From Casp-Chloro-G3 sp002816715 (GTDB lineage Bacteria > Chloroflexota > Dehalococcoidia > Lucifugimonadales > UBA3495), in assembly GCA_027623815.1 (NCBI GenBank), contig JAQBUV010000123.1, forward strand, positions 1-5,559: a stretch of 5,559 nucleotides of DNA. Reading direction: 5' to 3'. Position numbers and translations under genes: made by a program. Below are positions 5,317 to 5,559 of the stretch, one piece after another. Positions within the stretch are counted from its first letter, which is position 1, and every line of letters starts with the position of its first letter. The notes under the pieces were generated by a model. The model did not search any database, had not been told where the DNA came from, and saw nothing but the letters and a program-made list of their open reading frames with translations.

Positions 5317-5322
5317 ATTATA
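5317..5322 (-). promoter_or_regulatory. Candidate -10 element of the PIG-L deacetylase gene
   Basis: Read on the minus strand this is a perfect TATAAT. It lies 20 bases before the ATG at 5296, which would place the transcript start close to 5310, within or next to the GGAGG at 5311-5307. The mRNA would then have a leader of only about a dozen bases, keeping AGGGG next to the start codon. No good -35 is present at 16-18 bp. Confidence 0.35.
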
Positions 5323-5393
5323 GTGTTTCAAGCTCTTTGGCCGGGCGGAATCTTCGCGCCTTGGCAGTTGTCAGGGCGCTCACTGCTCAGGGA

Positions 5394-5423
5394 TTGTACG
5401 ACCGTAGGTTACTCTGCTACAAT
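5394..5423 (+). promoter_or_regulatory. Weak promoter-like pair on the plus strand
   Basis: TACAAT (5418-5423, five of six to the -10 consensus) is preceded at 18 bp by TTGTAC (5394-5399, first three bases match the -35). It points rightward, out of the window, and could serve a gene that is not visible here. Chance occurrence is quite possible. Confidence 0.22.
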
Positions 5424-5510
5424 CGGGCAACCGTGTCAATAGGTCGGCCCCTGCATTCCAGGTTATGCCATCTGGAGCGAACTACTAGTACACCTTCGCG
5501 CAGTTCTTTC

Positions 5511-5559
5511 GGTAGTTTTAATATGCTCATCGCTGCTAATTTCGGTGAGCTAAACTACC
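5511..5559. repeat. Inverted repeat at the window edge
   Basis: GGTAGTTT (5511-5518) pairs with AAACTACC (5552-5559), and GCTCATCG (5525-5532) pairs with CGGTGAGC (5543-5550) with one wobble. A six-base bulge lies on the left side and one base on the right. Because the window stops exactly at the outer arm, the repeat may be longer. It could be an operator, a leader hairpin or the end of another small repeat element. Confidence 0.4.

Larger units (their letters stand above)
5297..5559. other. Non-coding right end of the window
   Basis: I find no convincing gene in these 263 bases. They contain a perfect TATAAT for the minus-strand deacetylase (5317-5322), a hairpin at 5356-5379 (ten pairs with two wobbles, loop AGTT), a plus-strand promoter-like pair at 5394-5423, and an inverted repeat running to the window edge (5511-5559). 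The stretch may be the divergent control region for a plus-strand gene that starts beyond the window. Confidence 0.5.

Noticed and set aside
7..5443. TGTCAATAGG present near both ends of the window (7-16 and 5434-5443)
   Set aside because: In a window of this size, roughly fifteen ten-base pairs are expected to match by chance, and the flanks share nothing.
5417..5530. 37-codon minus-strand open frame starting at ATG 5530
   Set aside because: It has no Shine-Dalgarno site, no recognisable similarity, and its start lies inside the edge inverted repeat. It remains a weak possibility.
5523..5559. ATG on the plus strand open to the window end (12 codons)
   Set aside because: It has no ribosome-binding site and is too short to judge; it lies inside the inverted repeat.
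1..5559. CRISPR arrays, tRNA or rRNA genes, toxin-antitoxin or phage-defence systems
   Set aside because: No regular repeat-spacer pattern, tRNA cloverleaf, rRNA-like sequence or defence-type protein motif was seen on either strand.

Overview
This is an ordinary-looking bacterial chromosomal segment with moderate GC content, GTG and TTG starts alongside ATG, and Shine-Dalgarno sites before most genes. It holds five well-supported protein genes, several hairpin-type dispersed repeats and a small non-coding element with terminal inverted repeats. The gene mix is a copper nitrite reductase of the AniA-like class II type, an EthD-family protein, a DUF885 HExxPGH protein and a PIG-L/LmbE deacetylase. 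Together with the repeats of the GTAGGGGC-hairpin and 'PHPNPLP' types, this suggests an uncultured environmental lineage, perhaps Chloroflexota (for example Dehalococcoidia/SAR202-like). That placement is inferred from gene repertoire and recalled repeat types; no marker gene is present to prove it.

Layout. Positions 1-432 are non-coding. They hold a GTAGGGGC hairpin repeat, a perfect 48-bp palindrome followed by a T tract (a strong terminator-like structure), and a cluster of direct repeats. After these comes a single-domain response regulator (433-828, +). A 153-bp gap with two 30-bp imperfect tandem repeats precedes nirK, a lipoprotein copper nitrite reductase starting at TTG (982-2064, +), which is closed by a clear intrinsic terminator (2072-2102). 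A small EthD-family gene with its own candidate promoter follows (2182-2496, +), then a second GTAGGGGC hairpin repeat. A DUF885 gene (2599-4257, +) comes next. It converges on a PIG-L deacetylase gene on the minus strand (4592-5296), and the gap between them contains a 200-bp MITE-like element with two GC-rich hairpins in its core. The last 263 bases are non-coding apart from promoter-like and hairpin sequences.

How the genes relate. There is no obvious single operon. NirK would reduce nitrite to nitric oxide outside the cytoplasmic membrane, using electrons from a donor not encoded here. The orphan response regulator upstream could act in signalling, but it has no DNA-binding domain and no kinase next to it, so a link to nirK is only positional. 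EthD, DUF885 and PIG-L are separately transcribed accessory metabolic genes with no visible functional tie. I did not find a convincing new multi-gene system. The most distinctive features are non-coding: the MITE-like element, the perfect palindrome and the helically phased repeats in front of the first two genes.
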